A DNA stretch of 64,000 nt from Streptomyces sp. CB02366 (GTDB taxonomy: Bacteria; Actinomycetota; Actinomycetes; Streptomycetales; Streptomycetaceae), in NCBI RefSeq assembly GCF_001905905.1, contig NZ_LIVT01000003.1:1131001-1195000 (forward strand). The letters run 5' to 3'. This document shows positions 27,061 to 36,066 of the stretch, piece after piece (position 1 is the stretch's first letter; the number at the start of each line of letters is the position of its first letter). Made by a program: the position numbers and the translations under genes. The notes under the pieces were generated by a model. The model was not told the DNA's origin. It did no database searches and saw nothing but the letters and a program-made list of their open reading frames with translations.

Positions 27061-28659
27061 ATGATCGACCAGCACACGTCGCTGCGAGGGGGCGCGGCGC
27101 GGCTTCCCGTACGGCCGAGGACCGGTCGGTTTCTCGTCCTGGCCGCGGTCTTCGTCTGCGCCGCCTGCGGACTCGTCTACGAGCTGGAACTGGTCGCCCT
27201 CGCCTCGTATTTGATCGGCGATTCGGTCACCCAGGCGTCCGTCGTGCTCTCCGTGATGGTGTTCGCGATGGGCATCGGCTCCCTTCTCGCGAAACGTTTG
27301 CGCTGCCACGCCGCCGTCGGCTTCGGCCTGCTGGAGGCCGCTCTCGCGCTGGTCGGCGGCTCCTCGGCGCTCGTGCTCTACGCCTCCTTCGCCTGGCTCG
27401 GGGAGTCGCAGCACCTCCTGGTGGGGTTCTCGCTGGCGATCGGGGTGCTGATCGGGGCGGAGATCCCGCTGCTGATGACGCTGATCCAGCGCGTCGACCG
27501 GCAGGACGCGGGCGGGGCCGTCGCCGACCTCTTCGCCGCCGACTACGTGGGCGCGCTGGTCGGAGGGCTCGCCTTCCCCTTTCTGCTGCTGCCGATGCTG
27601 GGGCAGCTGACCGGAACGCTGTTCACCGGATCGGTCAACGCGGCGGCGGGCGGCGCCCTGGTCCTGTGGGTGTTCCGGCGCGACCTCGGCGCCCGCTCCC
27701 GGTGGCTCCTCGTCCTGGCCAACGTCTCGGTGATCGCCGTGCTGGCCACCGCCACCGTGCTGGTCGACGATTTCGAGCGGGCCGCGCGCCGGGCGGTCTA
27801 CGGGGACCAGGTGCGGGTGGCCGTGCAGACCGGGGTGCAGGAGGTCGTCCTGACCGGCGCCGACCGCGACTCCCTGGACCTCTATCTGGACGGCCGGCTG
27901 CGGGTCAGCGCCCGCGACGAGTACCGCTACCACCAGGCGCTGGTGCACCCGGCCATGAACGGGCCGCGCGCCCGCGTCCTCGTTCTGGGCGGCGGCGACG
28001 GGCTCGCCGCCCGCGAGGTGCTGCGCTACGCGGACGTCCGCTCGGTCACCGTCGTCGAGCTGGACCCCGAGGTCACCCGACTGGCCCTCACCGACCCCGC
28101 CCTCTCCGAGCTGAACGGCCGCGCCTTCCGCGATCCGCGCCTCACGGTGGTCGCGGCGGACGCGTTCCCCTGGCTCCGGACCGACCGGGGACGCTACGAC
28201 GTGGTGATCTCCGACCTCCCGGACCCGGGCATCACCGCCAGCACGAAGCTGTACTCCGCCGAGTTCTACGGGCTGGTCGCGGAGGCGCTGGAGCCGGGCG
28301 GGCGGCTCGTGGTGCACGCCGGGTCGCTGGGCGCCCGGCCGCGGACCTTCTGGACGGCGGAGGCATCGGTGCGGGCGGGCGGCCTCGCGACCCGCCCCTA
28401 CCGCGTCACCGGCCGGTACGGGGGTTTCGCCGCGGGCCCGGACCGGGGCGGGGACGACGACCGGGAGCGGGAGGACTGGGGCTTCCTCCTCGCCGCGAGG
28501 GGCGCCGCGCCGCGGGTCGTCCTGGCCCCCGGCGGACCCGAGCCGCGGTCCCTGGGGAGGCGGGAACTGCGCGAGGGCGCGCGGGCGGCGGCGGACGCCC
28601 GGCTGTCGGGGGTGGTCCCCTCGACGCTGATCCACCCGCGGTACTGGGAGGAGGCGTGA
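27061..28659 (+). CDS. Membrane-fused spermidine synthase-like protein
   Basis: This 532-aa protein has two parts. Residues 15-235 carry about seven hydrophobic helices ([30 protein letters not shown] and so on). Residues 245-520 are a Rossmann methyltransferase-like domain of the polyamine aminopropyltransferase family: [30 protein letters not shown] (SAM loop), [15 protein letters not shown], and [11 protein letters not shown] with the catalytic Asp. The soluble enzymes use decarboxylated SAM to make spermidine; membrane-fused versions in actinobacteria have unproven substrates. Confidence 0.88.
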   Translation: MIDQHTSLRGGAARLPVRPRTGRFLVLAAVFVCAACGLVYELELVALASYLIGDSVTQASVVLSVMVFAMGIGSLLAKRLRCHAAVGFGLLEAALALVGGSSALVLYASFAWLGESQHLLVGFSLAIGVLIGAEIPLLMTLIQRVDRQDAGGAVADLFAADYVGALVGGLAFPFLLLPMLGQLTGTLFTGSVNAAAGGALVLWVFRRDLGARSRWLLVLANVSVIAVLATATVLVDDFERAARRAVYGDQVRVAVQTGVQEVVLTGADRDSLDLYLDGRLRVSARDEYRYHQALVHPAMNGPRARVLVLGGGDGLAAREVLRYADVRSVTVVELDPEVTRLALTDPALSELNGRAFRDPRLTVVAADAFPWLRTDRGRYDVVISDLPDPGITASTKLYSAEFYGLVAEALEPGGRLVVHAGSLGARPRTFWTAEASVRAGGLATRPYRVTGRYGGFAAGPDRGGDDDREREDWGFLLAARGAAPRVVLAPGGPEPRSLGRRELREGARAAADARLSGVVPSTLIHPRYWEEA

Positions 28660-28800
28660 GCCGGACGGGGGCGGGGCGGAGCCCGGCGGTGCGGGCGGGC
28701 GGGGGCGGGGCGCTTCCGCGGCGGGGTCTGCGGGGGCGGCACGGCTTTCGGCGGACGGAACCGCTGACGTCCGGGCCGGGGCGGATTAGGCTCGGTTTCC

Positions 28801-29715
28801 ATGGAGCATGAGGTGTTCGTTCCGGTCCCCGTCCCGACCCTGCTGCGCACGCTCGGAGACCCCGCCAGGGTGGCCCGCTGCGTCCCCGGCTTCCAGCAGG
28901 ACGCCGACGCGTCGGCATCGCCCCTGGCGGGCCGGCTGAAGCTGCGGGCCGGCGGCCACACCATCACGTACCGGGGCGAGCTGCGGCTCACCGGCCCGGA
29001 GGACGGCGACGGCCCGGACGGGCCGCGCTTCTCGGTGACCGGGGAGGGCGTGGAGGCGAGGGGCGACGGCGGGGTCGAGCTGATCCTGACCGTCGCCCTC
29101 ACCGGGACGGACGGCGGGACGACGCTCGTCTACAGCGGTACGGCCGAAGGGGACGGGCGGCTGGCCGAGTGGGAGGAGGGCGCCGCCCTCGCGGCCGCCC
29201 ACCGCCTCCTGGACCGCTTCACCCAGCAGTTGGTGACGGAGTCGCTGGCCTCGCGGGAGGAGGGCGAAGACGTGGACGGCGGTGGCGAAACCGGGGGCGG
29301 CGCCTCCGCCGGACCCGGTGAAGCTCCCGCCGAAGCCGAAGCCGGTGACAGCGGTGAAGCTCGTGCCGATGCCGATGCCGATGCCGAAGTCGGCGGAAAC
29401 GACGACGACAGGGCTGACGACCGTCCCCGCTCCGTGTACGACTCCCCGGTGCCGCCGCCCTCGCTCGACCCCGTCGCCGGGGTGGAGTTCAGCGTTCCGG
29501 AGGCACCGCCCGCCGAGGCCGCGCACGCCCGGCGCACCATGATCGGGCGCAGTGCCGAGGAGGTCGACCACGCGCCCCCGCGCGGACGGTACGCTCCCGT
29601 GCCCTCGCAGGACGCGGGCGGTGCGAACACCGCCCTGCGGTGGGTCGCTCCCGCCGCCGCCCTCGTGCTCGCCTCCGCCGTGGTGCTCGGCCGGGCGTGG
29701 CGACGCCGTCGGTAG
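28801..29715 (+). CDS. CoxG/SRPBCC-domain protein with C-terminal anchor
   Basis: This 304-aa protein begins with a CoxG-like SRPBCC fold (residues 1-145): EHEVFVPVPVPTLLRTLGDPARVARCVPGF is the typical opening, then GRLKLRAGGHTITYRGEL and a C-terminal helix AALAAAHRLLDRFTQQLVTES. Then comes an acidic disordered linker (150-265) and one membrane helix (ALRWVAPAAALVLASAVVLG) near the end. CoxG helps CO dehydrogenase maturation in some bacteria, but no cox genes are here, so a lipid- or ligand-binding role at the membrane is as likely. Confidence 0.82.
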   Translation: MEHEVFVPVPVPTLLRTLGDPARVARCVPGFQQDADASASPLAGRLKLRAGGHTITYRGELRLTGPEDGDGPDGPRFSVTGEGVEARGDGGVELILTVALTGTDGGTTLVYSGTAEGDGRLAEWEEGAALAAAHRLLDRFTQQLVTESLASREEGEDVDGGGETGGGASAGPGEAPAEAEAGDSGEARADADADAEVGGNDDDRADDRPRSVYDSPVPPPSLDPVAGVEFSVPEAPPAEAAHARRTMIGRSAEEVDHAPPRGRYAPVPSQDAGGANTALRWVAPAAALVLASAVVLGRAWRRRR

Positions 29716-29824
29716 CCCGAGCCGGAGACGGCGCACGCCCGGGACCGACCGGAGTCGAGGCGGTGGGGGCCGGGAGCGGTCCGGGGCGGAGGCGGCGGTG
29801 GGGGCGGGCCAGTAGGGTCGTCGG

Positions 29825-30631
29825 GTGAGCAGGAGCGAAGAGAACGTCAGGCTGACCGTCGGCGAAGCCGAGTTGACCGTCGACCGGCTGCACGGCTGCC
29901 GGATCAGCAGCCTGCGGATCGGGGGTGTCGAGCTGCTCCGCCAGGGTGAGAAGTACGGCTGCTTCCCGATGGTCCCCTGGTGCGGACGCACCGGGTACGG
30001 GAAGTTCCGCAATGGCGACGTGCTCCACGAGCTGCCGCTCACCTCCCCGCCGCACGCCATCCACGGCACCGGACGCGACACCTCCTGGCGCACCGCCCAC
30101 ACGGCCGCCGAACGGGCCGAGGGCCGGGCCGCCTTCTACTACGACCTCGCCGAACCCTGGCCGTACGAGGGCCGGGTGACGCAGACCTTCGAGCTGACCG
30201 GGGACTCCCTGACGCTCGGCCTCGCCGTCGAGACGTACGGCGACTCCTTCCCGGCCCAGGCCGGCTGGCACCCCTGGTTCCACCGCAACGTCGGCGGCCA
30301 GGACGTCCGGCTCTCCTTCGACCCGGGCTGGCAGGAGGAGCGGGGCGCGGACCACCTGCCGACCGGGAAACGCGTCGACCCCGCCCCCGGGCCGTGGGAC
30401 GACTGCTTCGGCATGCCCGAGGGCGTGGACGTGAAGCTCACCTGGCCGGAGCAGCTGGAGCTGACGGTGAAGAGCCGCAGCGAGTGGGTGGTGATCTACG
30501 ACGAGCAGGACGAGGCCGTGTGCGTGGAGCCGCAGTCCGGGCCGCCGAACGGGCTCAACACCGCGCCCCGGCTGGTGACCCCGATCGACCCGCTGGAGAT
30601 CACGACGGCCTGGAGCTGGACGCGGCTCTGA
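29825..30631 (+). CDS. Aldose 1-epimerase family protein
   Basis: This 268-aa protein starts at GTG. It has the galactose-mutarotase beta-sandwich: CFPMVPWCGRTGYGKF and HGTGRDTSW (substrate and catalytic His region), SFPAQAGWHPWFHRNV (second His), and VCVEPQSGPPNGLNTAPRLVTPIDPLEITTAWSW (with the catalytic Glu in EPQSG). It interconverts alpha and beta sugar anomers, or acts on hexose-6-phosphates in the YeaD branch. It precedes pyrE by about 50 bp. Confidence 0.9.
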   Translation: MSRSEENVRLTVGEAELTVDRLHGCRISSLRIGGVELLRQGEKYGCFPMVPWCGRTGYGKFRNGDVLHELPLTSPPHAIHGTGRDTSWRTAHTAAERAEGRAAFYYDLAEPWPYEGRVTQTFELTGDSLTLGLAVETYGDSFPAQAGWHPWFHRNVGGQDVRLSFDPGWQEERGADHLPTGKRVDPAPGPWDDCFGMPEGVDVKLTWPEQLELTVKSRSEWVVIYDEQDEAVCVEPQSGPPNGLNTAPRLVTPIDPLEITTAWSWTRL

Positions 30632-30679
30632 GCGGGCGCCCGGCAGTGGGTCCGGGCCGCACCGCTTACCCTCGTGGTC

Positions 30680-31219
30680 ATGACTGACGTACGCGCTGAC
30701 CTGCTCCAGCAGATCAAGGACAAGGCCGTGGTGCACGGCAAGGTGACCCTCTCCTCGGGTCTGGAAGCCGACTGGTACATCGACCTGCGCCGGATCACGC
30801 TGGACGGCAGGGCCGCGCCGCTGGTCGGCCAGGTCATGCTCGACGCCACCGCCGAGTTGGACTACGACTGCGTCGGCGGGCTGACGCTCGGCGCCGACCC
30901 GGTCGCCACCTCGATGCTGCACGCCTCCGCCGCTCGCGGTAAGAGCCTGGACGCGTTCGTCGTCCGCAAGGCGCAGAAGGCGCACGGGATGCAGCGCCGG
31001 ATCGAGGGCACCGACGTGAAGGGTCGCCGCTGCCTCGTCGTGGAGGACACCTCGACGACGGGCGGTTCGCCGCTGACCGCCGTCGAGGCGGTGCGCGAGG
31101 CGGGCGGCGAGGTCGTCGCCGTCGCCGTGATCGTCGAGCGCGGGGCCGCCCCGGCCATCGCCGAGGCCGGTCTGCCGTACGTGCACGTCTACTCGGTGGC
31201 CGATCTCGACCTGGGCTGA
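30680..31219 (+). CDS. pyrE: Orotate phosphoribosyltransferase
   Basis: This 179-aa PRTase makes orotidine-5'-phosphate from orotate and PRPP in pyrimidine synthesis. Marks: KVTLSSGLEADWYIDLRRITLD, GLTLGADPVATSM, the catalytic lysine region FVVRKAQKAHG, and the PRPP loop CLVVEDTSTTGGSPLTAVEAVR. ATG 30680 is preferred over an in-frame GTG 6 bp upstream. Downstream is a 40-bp palindrome holding a parS site. Confidence 0.97.
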   Translation: MTDVRADLLQQIKDKAVVHGKVTLSSGLEADWYIDLRRITLDGRAAPLVGQVMLDATAELDYDCVGGLTLGADPVATSMLHASAARGKSLDAFVVRKAQKAHGMQRRIEGTDVKGRRCLVVEDTSTTGGSPLTAVEAVREAGGEVVAVAVIVERGAAPAIAEAGLPYVHVYSVADLDLG

Positions 31220-31253
31220 ACCACCCCCGCAAGGGGATGACCTGCGGTTTTCG

Positions 31254-31293
31254 TCAGGGGTGGACGGTTTCACGTGAAACCGTCCACCCCTGA
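31254..31293. promoter_or_regulatory. parS: 40-bp perfect palindrome containing a parS site
   Basis: The full 40 bp is self-complementary. Its core at 31267-31280 is GTTTCACGTGAAAC, the exact Streptomyces/Bacillus ParB-binding parS 14-mer. Chromosomes of Streptomyces carry about twenty such sites near oriC, which ParB loads onto for chromosome segregation. The flanking arms extend symmetry by 13 bp each side, so the same DNA can also fold as the pyrE terminator. Confidence 0.88.
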
Positions 31294-31430
31294 CCCATAA
31301 CCGTCCGGTATCCAACGGGGTCCGCCGGGTGGAGCCGGAGGGCGAGTCTGGGAAGATGGGGGCGACGATGACGTCGCCCCCAGGTCAGGGACTTACGCCT
31401 GCACACCCGCACATCCCAAGGAGCGGTCAG

Positions 31431-32462
31431 ATGCCCATCGCAACCCCCGAGGCTTACGCCGAGATGCTCGACCGGGCCAAGGCGGGCAAGTTCGCCTACC
31501 CGGCCATCAACGTGACCTCGTCCCAGACCCTGCACGCGGCCCTGCGCGGTTTCGCGGAGGCCGAGAGCGACGGCATCGTCCAGATCTCCACCGGCGGTGC
31601 GGAGTTCCTGGGCGGCCAGTACAACAAGGACATGGTCACGGGTGCGGTCGCCCTGGCCGAGTTCGCGCACATCGTCGCCGCGAAGTACGACGTCACCATC
31701 GCGCTGCACACCGACCACTGCCCCAAGGACAAGCTGGACGGGTACGTACGTCCGCTGCTCGACGTCTCCGCCGAGCGCGTCGCCAAGGGTCTGAACCCGC
31801 TGTTCCAGTCCCACATGTGGGACGGCTCCGCCGAGACCCTCGCCGACAACCTGGCCATCGGCGAGGAGCTGCTGGCCAAGGCCGCCGCCGCCAAGATCAT
31901 CCTTGAGGTCGAGATCACCCCGACCGGCGGCGAGGAGGACGGCGTCACGCACGAGATCAACGACGAGCTGTACACGACCGTCGAGGACGCGCTGCGCACC
32001 GCCGAGGCCCTGGGCCTGGGGGAGAAGGGCCGCTACCTGCTGGCCGCCTCCTTCGGCAACGTCCACGGCGTGTACAAGCCGGGCAACGTCGTGCTCCGTC
32101 CCGAGCTGCTCAAGGACCTCCAGGCGGGCGTCTCCGAGAAGTACGGCAAGCCGGTCGGCAGCCAGCCGTTCGACTTCGTCTTCCACGGCGGCTCCGGCTC
32201 CACCGCCGAGGAGATCGCCACCGCGCTGGAGAACGGCGTCGTGAAGATGAACCTCGACACCGACACCCAGTACGCCTTCACCCGCCCGGTCGCGGACCAC
32301 ATGTTCCGCAACTACGACGGTGTCCTGAAGGTCGACGGCGAGGTCGGCAACAAGAAGACCTACGACCCCCGCACCTGGGGCAAGTCCGCCGAGGCCGGCA
32401 TGGCCGCGCGCGTCACCGAGGCGTGCGCGAACCTGCGCTCCACCGGCACGAAGCTGAAGTGA
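31431..32462 (+). CDS. fbaA: Fructose-bisphosphate aldolase, class II
   Basis: This 343-aa zinc-dependent aldolase splits fructose-1,6-bisphosphate in glycolysis and makes it in gluconeogenesis. Marks: AYPAINVTSSQTLHAAL, the catalytic/metal HTDHCPKDK, the metal-binding SHMWDGS and GNVHGVYKPGN, and the phosphate-binding HGGSGST and NLDTDTQYAF. AAGGAG lies 8 bp before the ATG. About 210 bp separate it from pyrE, enough for its own promoter. Confidence 0.98.
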   Translation: MPIATPEAYAEMLDRAKAGKFAYPAINVTSSQTLHAALRGFAEAESDGIVQISTGGAEFLGGQYNKDMVTGAVALAEFAHIVAAKYDVTIALHTDHCPKDKLDGYVRPLLDVSAERVAKGLNPLFQSHMWDGSAETLADNLAIGEELLAKAAAAKIILEVEITPTGGEEDGVTHEINDELYTTVEDALRTAEALGLGEKGRYLLAASFGNVHGVYKPGNVVLRPELLKDLQAGVSEKYGKPVGSQPFDFVFHGGSGSTAEEIATALENGVVKMNLDTDTQYAFTRPVADHMFRNYDGVLKVDGEVGNKKTYDPRTWGKSAEAGMAARVTEACANLRSTGTKLK

Positions 32463-32491
32463 CCATTCCGTAGCCACGGACGTACGGTGTC

Positions 32492-32522
32492 GGGCCCGGT
32501 CCTCCTCCGGAGGGCCGGGCCC
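32492..32522 (+). terminator. fbaA terminator
   Basis: 14-bp arms (GGGCCCGGTCCTCC / GGAGGGCCGGGCCC, one G-T pair) with a 3-nt loop begin 30 bp after the stop. Confidence 0.85.
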
Positions 32523-32553
32523 GTCGCCGTGCCGGGAGAGAAGAGGACCTGTT

Positions 32554-33717
32554 GTGGGCGCGCCCTACGATTTCGACACCGCCGTCGACCGCCGGGGCAC
32601 CTGGTGCGTCCAGTGGGACGGGGTCGCCGACCGCTTCGGCGTCGACGGACTGCTGCCGTTCACCATCTCCGACATGGACTTCGCCACCGCCCCCGAGGTG
32701 CTGGCCGCGCTCCGGGCCCGTCTGGACCACGGGGTGTTCGGCTACACCACCTGGCAGCAGGACGACTTCCGCTCGGCGATAGCCCACTGGTACGCCACCC
32801 GGTACGGCACCGGGATCGACACCGGACAGCTGGTCTACGGCCCGTCCGTCCTCAGCCAGCTCTCCCAGCTCCTCCAGATGTGGACGGCCGAGGGCGACGG
32901 AGTCGTCGTCCACACCCCCACGTACGACGGCTTCCGCAAGGCGATCACGGGGCTCGGGCGTGAGCTGCGCGGGGCGCCGGTGGGGGACGAGGAGGCGCTG
33001 GAGCGCGAGCTGGCCCGGCCGGACGCGAAGGTGCTGGTGCTGTGCTCGCCCCACAACCCCACCGGCCGGGTGTGGACGGCCGCCGAGCTGGCCCGCACGG
33101 CGGAGCTGGCCGAGCGGCACGGGGTCGCCGTGATCAGCGACGAGATCCACGCGGACCTCGTGCACGAGGGCGGCGTCGGGCGGGTCCACGTGCCGTGGAC
33201 CCGGGTGGCGGGCGACGGGCGCTGGGCACTCGTCACCTCCGGCTCGAAGGCGTTCAACTTCCCGGCCCTCACCGGCTCGTACGGGTTCATCGGCGACCCG
33301 GACGACCGGACGGAGTTCCTGCGGCGGATGGAGACGGCCGAGGGGCTGGCGTCGCCCGCCGTGCTGTCGCTGACCGCGCACATCGCGGCGTACCGGGAGG
33401 GCGCGGCCTGGCTGGACGCGGTCCGGGCGTACACGGCGGGGAACCTGGAGTACGTCGCCCGGCGGCTGGACGACGCCCTGCCCGAGCTGGGGTGGACGCC
33501 GCCCGGGGCCGGCTATCTGGCGTGGATCGACCTGCGGCCGCTGGGCGTGGACGACGAGGCGTTGCAGCGGGTGCTGGTGGAGCGGGAGCGGGTGGCGATC
33601 ATGGGGGGCGCCGTCTACGGGGCGCCCGGGTTCGTCCGGCTGAACGTGGGGTGCCCCCGGGAGAAGGCGGTCCTGGGGGTGGAGGCGCTGGTGCGGGCGG
33701 TGGAGGTCCTGGGCTGA
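32554..33717 (+). CDS. MalY/PatB-type PLP aminotransferase or C-S lyase
   Basis: This 387-aa protein starts at GTG. It is fold-type I with MalY/PatB marks: GTWCVQWDGVADRFG, LPFTISDMDFATAPEV, FGYTTWQQDDF, CSPHNPTGRVW, VISDEIHADLV, and the PLP lysine in TSGSKAFNFPALTGSYGFI. PatB enzymes split cystathionine or other C-S conjugates; MalY also acts as a regulator partner. The actual substrate is uncertain. Confidence 0.9.
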   Translation: MGAPYDFDTAVDRRGTWCVQWDGVADRFGVDGLLPFTISDMDFATAPEVLAALRARLDHGVFGYTTWQQDDFRSAIAHWYATRYGTGIDTGQLVYGPSVLSQLSQLLQMWTAEGDGVVVHTPTYDGFRKAITGLGRELRGAPVGDEEALERELARPDAKVLVLCSPHNPTGRVWTAAELARTAELAERHGVAVISDEIHADLVHEGGVGRVHVPWTRVAGDGRWALVTSGSKAFNFPALTGSYGFIGDPDDRTEFLRRMETAEGLASPAVLSLTAHIAAYREGAAWLDAVRAYTAGNLEYVARRLDDALPELGWTPPGAGYLAWIDLRPLGVDDEALQRVLVERERVAIMGGAVYGAPGFVRLNVGCPREKAVLGVEALVRAVEVLG

Positions 33718-33871
33718 CCGGCGGGCGGTGAGCGGTGGCCGGGGGAGGCCCTGCGCCGCCCGGGGGCCGGGGGCCGAGGGCGGGGGCCGGTAGGCGGGGG
33801 GAACGGCGTCTTCGTGGCGGTGCTCCGGGGCGTGGGGTGCGGGGGAGGGCACTCCGGGGCAGGCTTGCCCC

Positions 33872-35371
33872 ATGGCCGCTGCCTCCGCGCCCGGAGAGAT
33901 CCGGGTCGCCTCGCCCGCCGGACGCCTGGTCGTGCTGACCACCGTGCTCGGTTCCAGCATGGCCATGCTGGACTCCACCGTCGTCAACGTCGCCCTGCCC
34001 CGCATCGGCGCGGACCTCGGCACCGACCTGGCCGCGCTCCAGTGGACCGTCAACGCCTACATGCTCACGCTCGCCGGGCTGATCCTGCTCGGCGGGGCGC
34101 TCGGGGACCGGTACGGGCGGCGGCGGGTGTTCGTGGTCGGCGTGGTGTGGTTCGCGGCGGCCTCGCTGCTCTGCGGGATCGCGCCGGACGCCGGGATCCT
34201 CATCGCCGCCCGCGCCCTGCAAGGGGTCGGCGGGGCACTGCTCACGCCGGGGTCGCTCGCGCTGATCCAGGCGAGCTTCCATCCGGACGACCGGGCGCGG
34301 GCCGTGGGGCTGTGGTCCGGGTTCGGCGGGGTCGGGGCGGCCGTGGGGCCCTTCGTGGGCGGGTGGCTCGTCGACGGGCCCGGATGGCGGTGGGTGTTCC
34401 TGCTCAATCTGCCGCTCGCCGCGCTCTGCGTCCCCGTCGCCCTCCGGTACGTACCGGAGTCGCGCGACCCGGCGGCGCACGGCCGGTTCGACGTGCTGGG
34501 GGCCGCCCTCGCGGCGCTGGCGCTCGCCGGGGTGACGTACGCGCTGATCGAGGCCCCCGCGCGGGGCGCGTCGCCCGTGGTGATCGGGGCGGCCGTCGGC
34601 GGGCTGGTCCTGGGAGCCGTGTTCGTGGCGGTGGAGCGGCGGCGGGCCGCCCCCATGCTGCCGCCGTCGATCTTCCGCTCCCGCCTGTTCACCTCGGTCA
34701 ACCTGGTGACCTTCTGCGTCTACGCGGCCCTCGGCGGCTTCTTCTTCCTCTCCGCGATCCAGCTCCAGGTCGTGGCCGGGTACTCGGCGCTGGGGGCTGG
34801 TACCGCGCTGCTGCCCACCACCGTGCTGATGCTGCTGTTCTCCGCCCGGTCGGGGGAGCTGGGCCGGCGGATCGGGCCCCGGATCCCGCTCACGGTGGGC
34901 CCGCTGCTGGCCGCCGCGGGGATGCTGCTGATGCTGCGGGTGGGGCCGGACAGCGCGTCCTTCGGCGGGTACGCGGGCGAGGTGCTGCCCGCCGTCGTGG
35001 TGCTCGGCGCCGGGCTCGTCGTGGTCGTCGCGCCGCTCACCGCGACCGTCCTGGCCGCCGTGGACGCCGGGCGGGCGGGGCTGGCCAGCGGCATCAACAA
35101 CGCCGCCGCGCGGGCCGCCGGGCTCATCGCGGTGGCCGCGCTGCCGCTGCTCGCCGGGATGGGGCCGGAGGCGTACCGGGACGCGGGCGAGTTCGCCGCG
35201 ACCTTCCGGCGGGCGATGCCGATGTGTGCCGGGCTGCTGGTGGCGGGCGCGGTCCTCGCGTGGTGGACGGTGCGCGCCCCGGCCGCCCCGGGCAGGGAGG
35301 AGCGGCCCGTGTGCGCGGTGCACTGCGGGGTCTCCTCCCCGCCGCTGGAACCGGAGCGCGGCGACGGGTGA
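33872..35371 (+). CDS. MFS drug exporter, DHA2 (14-TM) type
   Basis: This 499-aa protein is of EmrB/QacA type. The first helix has the motif LGSSMAMLDSTVVNVALPRI (motif D1), followed by WTVNAYMLTLAGLILLGGALGDRYGRRR (motif A), and a PGSLALIQASF/GLWSGFGGVGAAVGPFVGGWLVD motif C. It exports cationic or amphiphilic compounds in exchange for protons. No regulator is adjacent. The final 16 bp of the gene belong to a 34-bp repeat unit that recurs after the stop. Confidence 0.93.
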   Translation: MAAASAPGEIRVASPAGRLVVLTTVLGSSMAMLDSTVVNVALPRIGADLGTDLAALQWTVNAYMLTLAGLILLGGALGDRYGRRRVFVVGVVWFAAASLLCGIAPDAGILIAARALQGVGGALLTPGSLALIQASFHPDDRARAVGLWSGFGGVGAAVGPFVGGWLVDGPGWRWVFLLNLPLAALCVPVALRYVPESRDPAAHGRFDVLGAALAALALAGVTYALIEAPARGASPVVIGAAVGGLVLGAVFVAVERRRAAPMLPPSIFRSRLFTSVNLVTFCVYAALGGFFFLSAIQLQVVAGYSALGAGTALLPTTVLMLLFSARSGELGRRIGPRIPLTVGPLLAAAGMLLMLRVGPDSASFGGYAGEVLPAVVVLGAGLVVVVAPLTATVLAAVDAGRAGLASGINNAAARAAGLIAVAALPLLAGMGPEAYRDAGEFAATFRRAMPMCAGLLVAGAVLAWWTVRAPAAPGREERPVCAVHCGVSSPPLEPERGDG

Positions 35372-35446
35372 GCCGCAGGCGGGGGTGGAAGCGCGGCGCC
35401 GGGTGAGCCGCACGCGGGGAGAAAGCGCGGCGGCGGGTGAGCCGAC
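35356..35446. repeat. Three 34-bp tandem units at the MFS gene end
   Basis: Copies start at 35356, 35391 and 35425 with the shared core GCGCGGCGNCGGGTGAGCCG. The first copy contains the MFS stop codon TGA, and the same TGA recurs in each copy. Confidence 0.75.
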
Positions 35447-35514
35447 CTCCGGGGCTTCCACGAGCGGGCCGGGGCGCGGTGCCGCCGGGGCGTGACGGCA
35501 GGCACACTTGAGGC

Positions 35515-35928
35515 ATGTCCATCCACGAGAACCTGCTCGGGGGCCCCGCCCCGACCCACCTGCCCGACGACCCCGAGCCGCGCGAGCTGCTCGCCGCCGG
35601 CACCCCGCCCGCCGAGGTCGCCGCGAAGTACCCCACCTCCTCGCTCGCCTGGGCGCAGCTCGCCGACGAGGCGTTCGAGGGCGGCCGGGTCGTCGAGTCC
35701 TACGCGTACGCCCGTACCGGCTACCACCGCGGCCTCGACTCCCTTCGCCGGGCCGGCTGGAAGGGCCACGGCCCCGTCCCGTTCGAGCACGAGCCGAACC
35801 GCGGCTTCCTGCGCGCCCTGCACGCGCTGGCGCGGGCGGCCGGGTCGATCGGGGAGACCGAGGAGCACGAGCGCTGCACGACGTTCCTGCGCGACTCCTC
35901 GCCGACTGCCGCCGACATCCTGGGCTGA
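35515..35928 (+). CDS. DUF3151 family protein
   Basis: This 137-aa protein belongs to an actinobacterial family of unknown function. It reads LPDDPEPRELLAAG, AKYPTSSLAWAQLADEAFEGGRVVESYAYARTGYHRGLDSLRRAGWKGHGPVPFEHEPNRGFLRALHALARAA (in parts). The middle resembles a tetratricopeptide-like helical repeat. It lies 138 bp upstream of the kynurenine genes, and the two may be linked by position only. Confidence 0.85.
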   Translation: MSIHENLLGGPAPTHLPDDPEPRELLAAGTPPAEVAAKYPTSSLAWAQLADEAFEGGRVVESYAYARTGYHRGLDSLRRAGWKGHGPVPFEHEPNRGFLRALHALARAAGSIGETEEHERCTTFLRDSSPTAADILG

Positions 35929-36066
35929 CCCCTTCTGTCCCGAGCCGTCTCCCCGCCCAAGCGCCGAGGGCGGGGAGCGGCTTAGTATGCGAGCAGGGGA
36001 CCGGAGCTCCATCACCTCACGGAAGGGGCGGACCGCTACCCGGAAGCTCGTGTCGAGGAGACAGAA

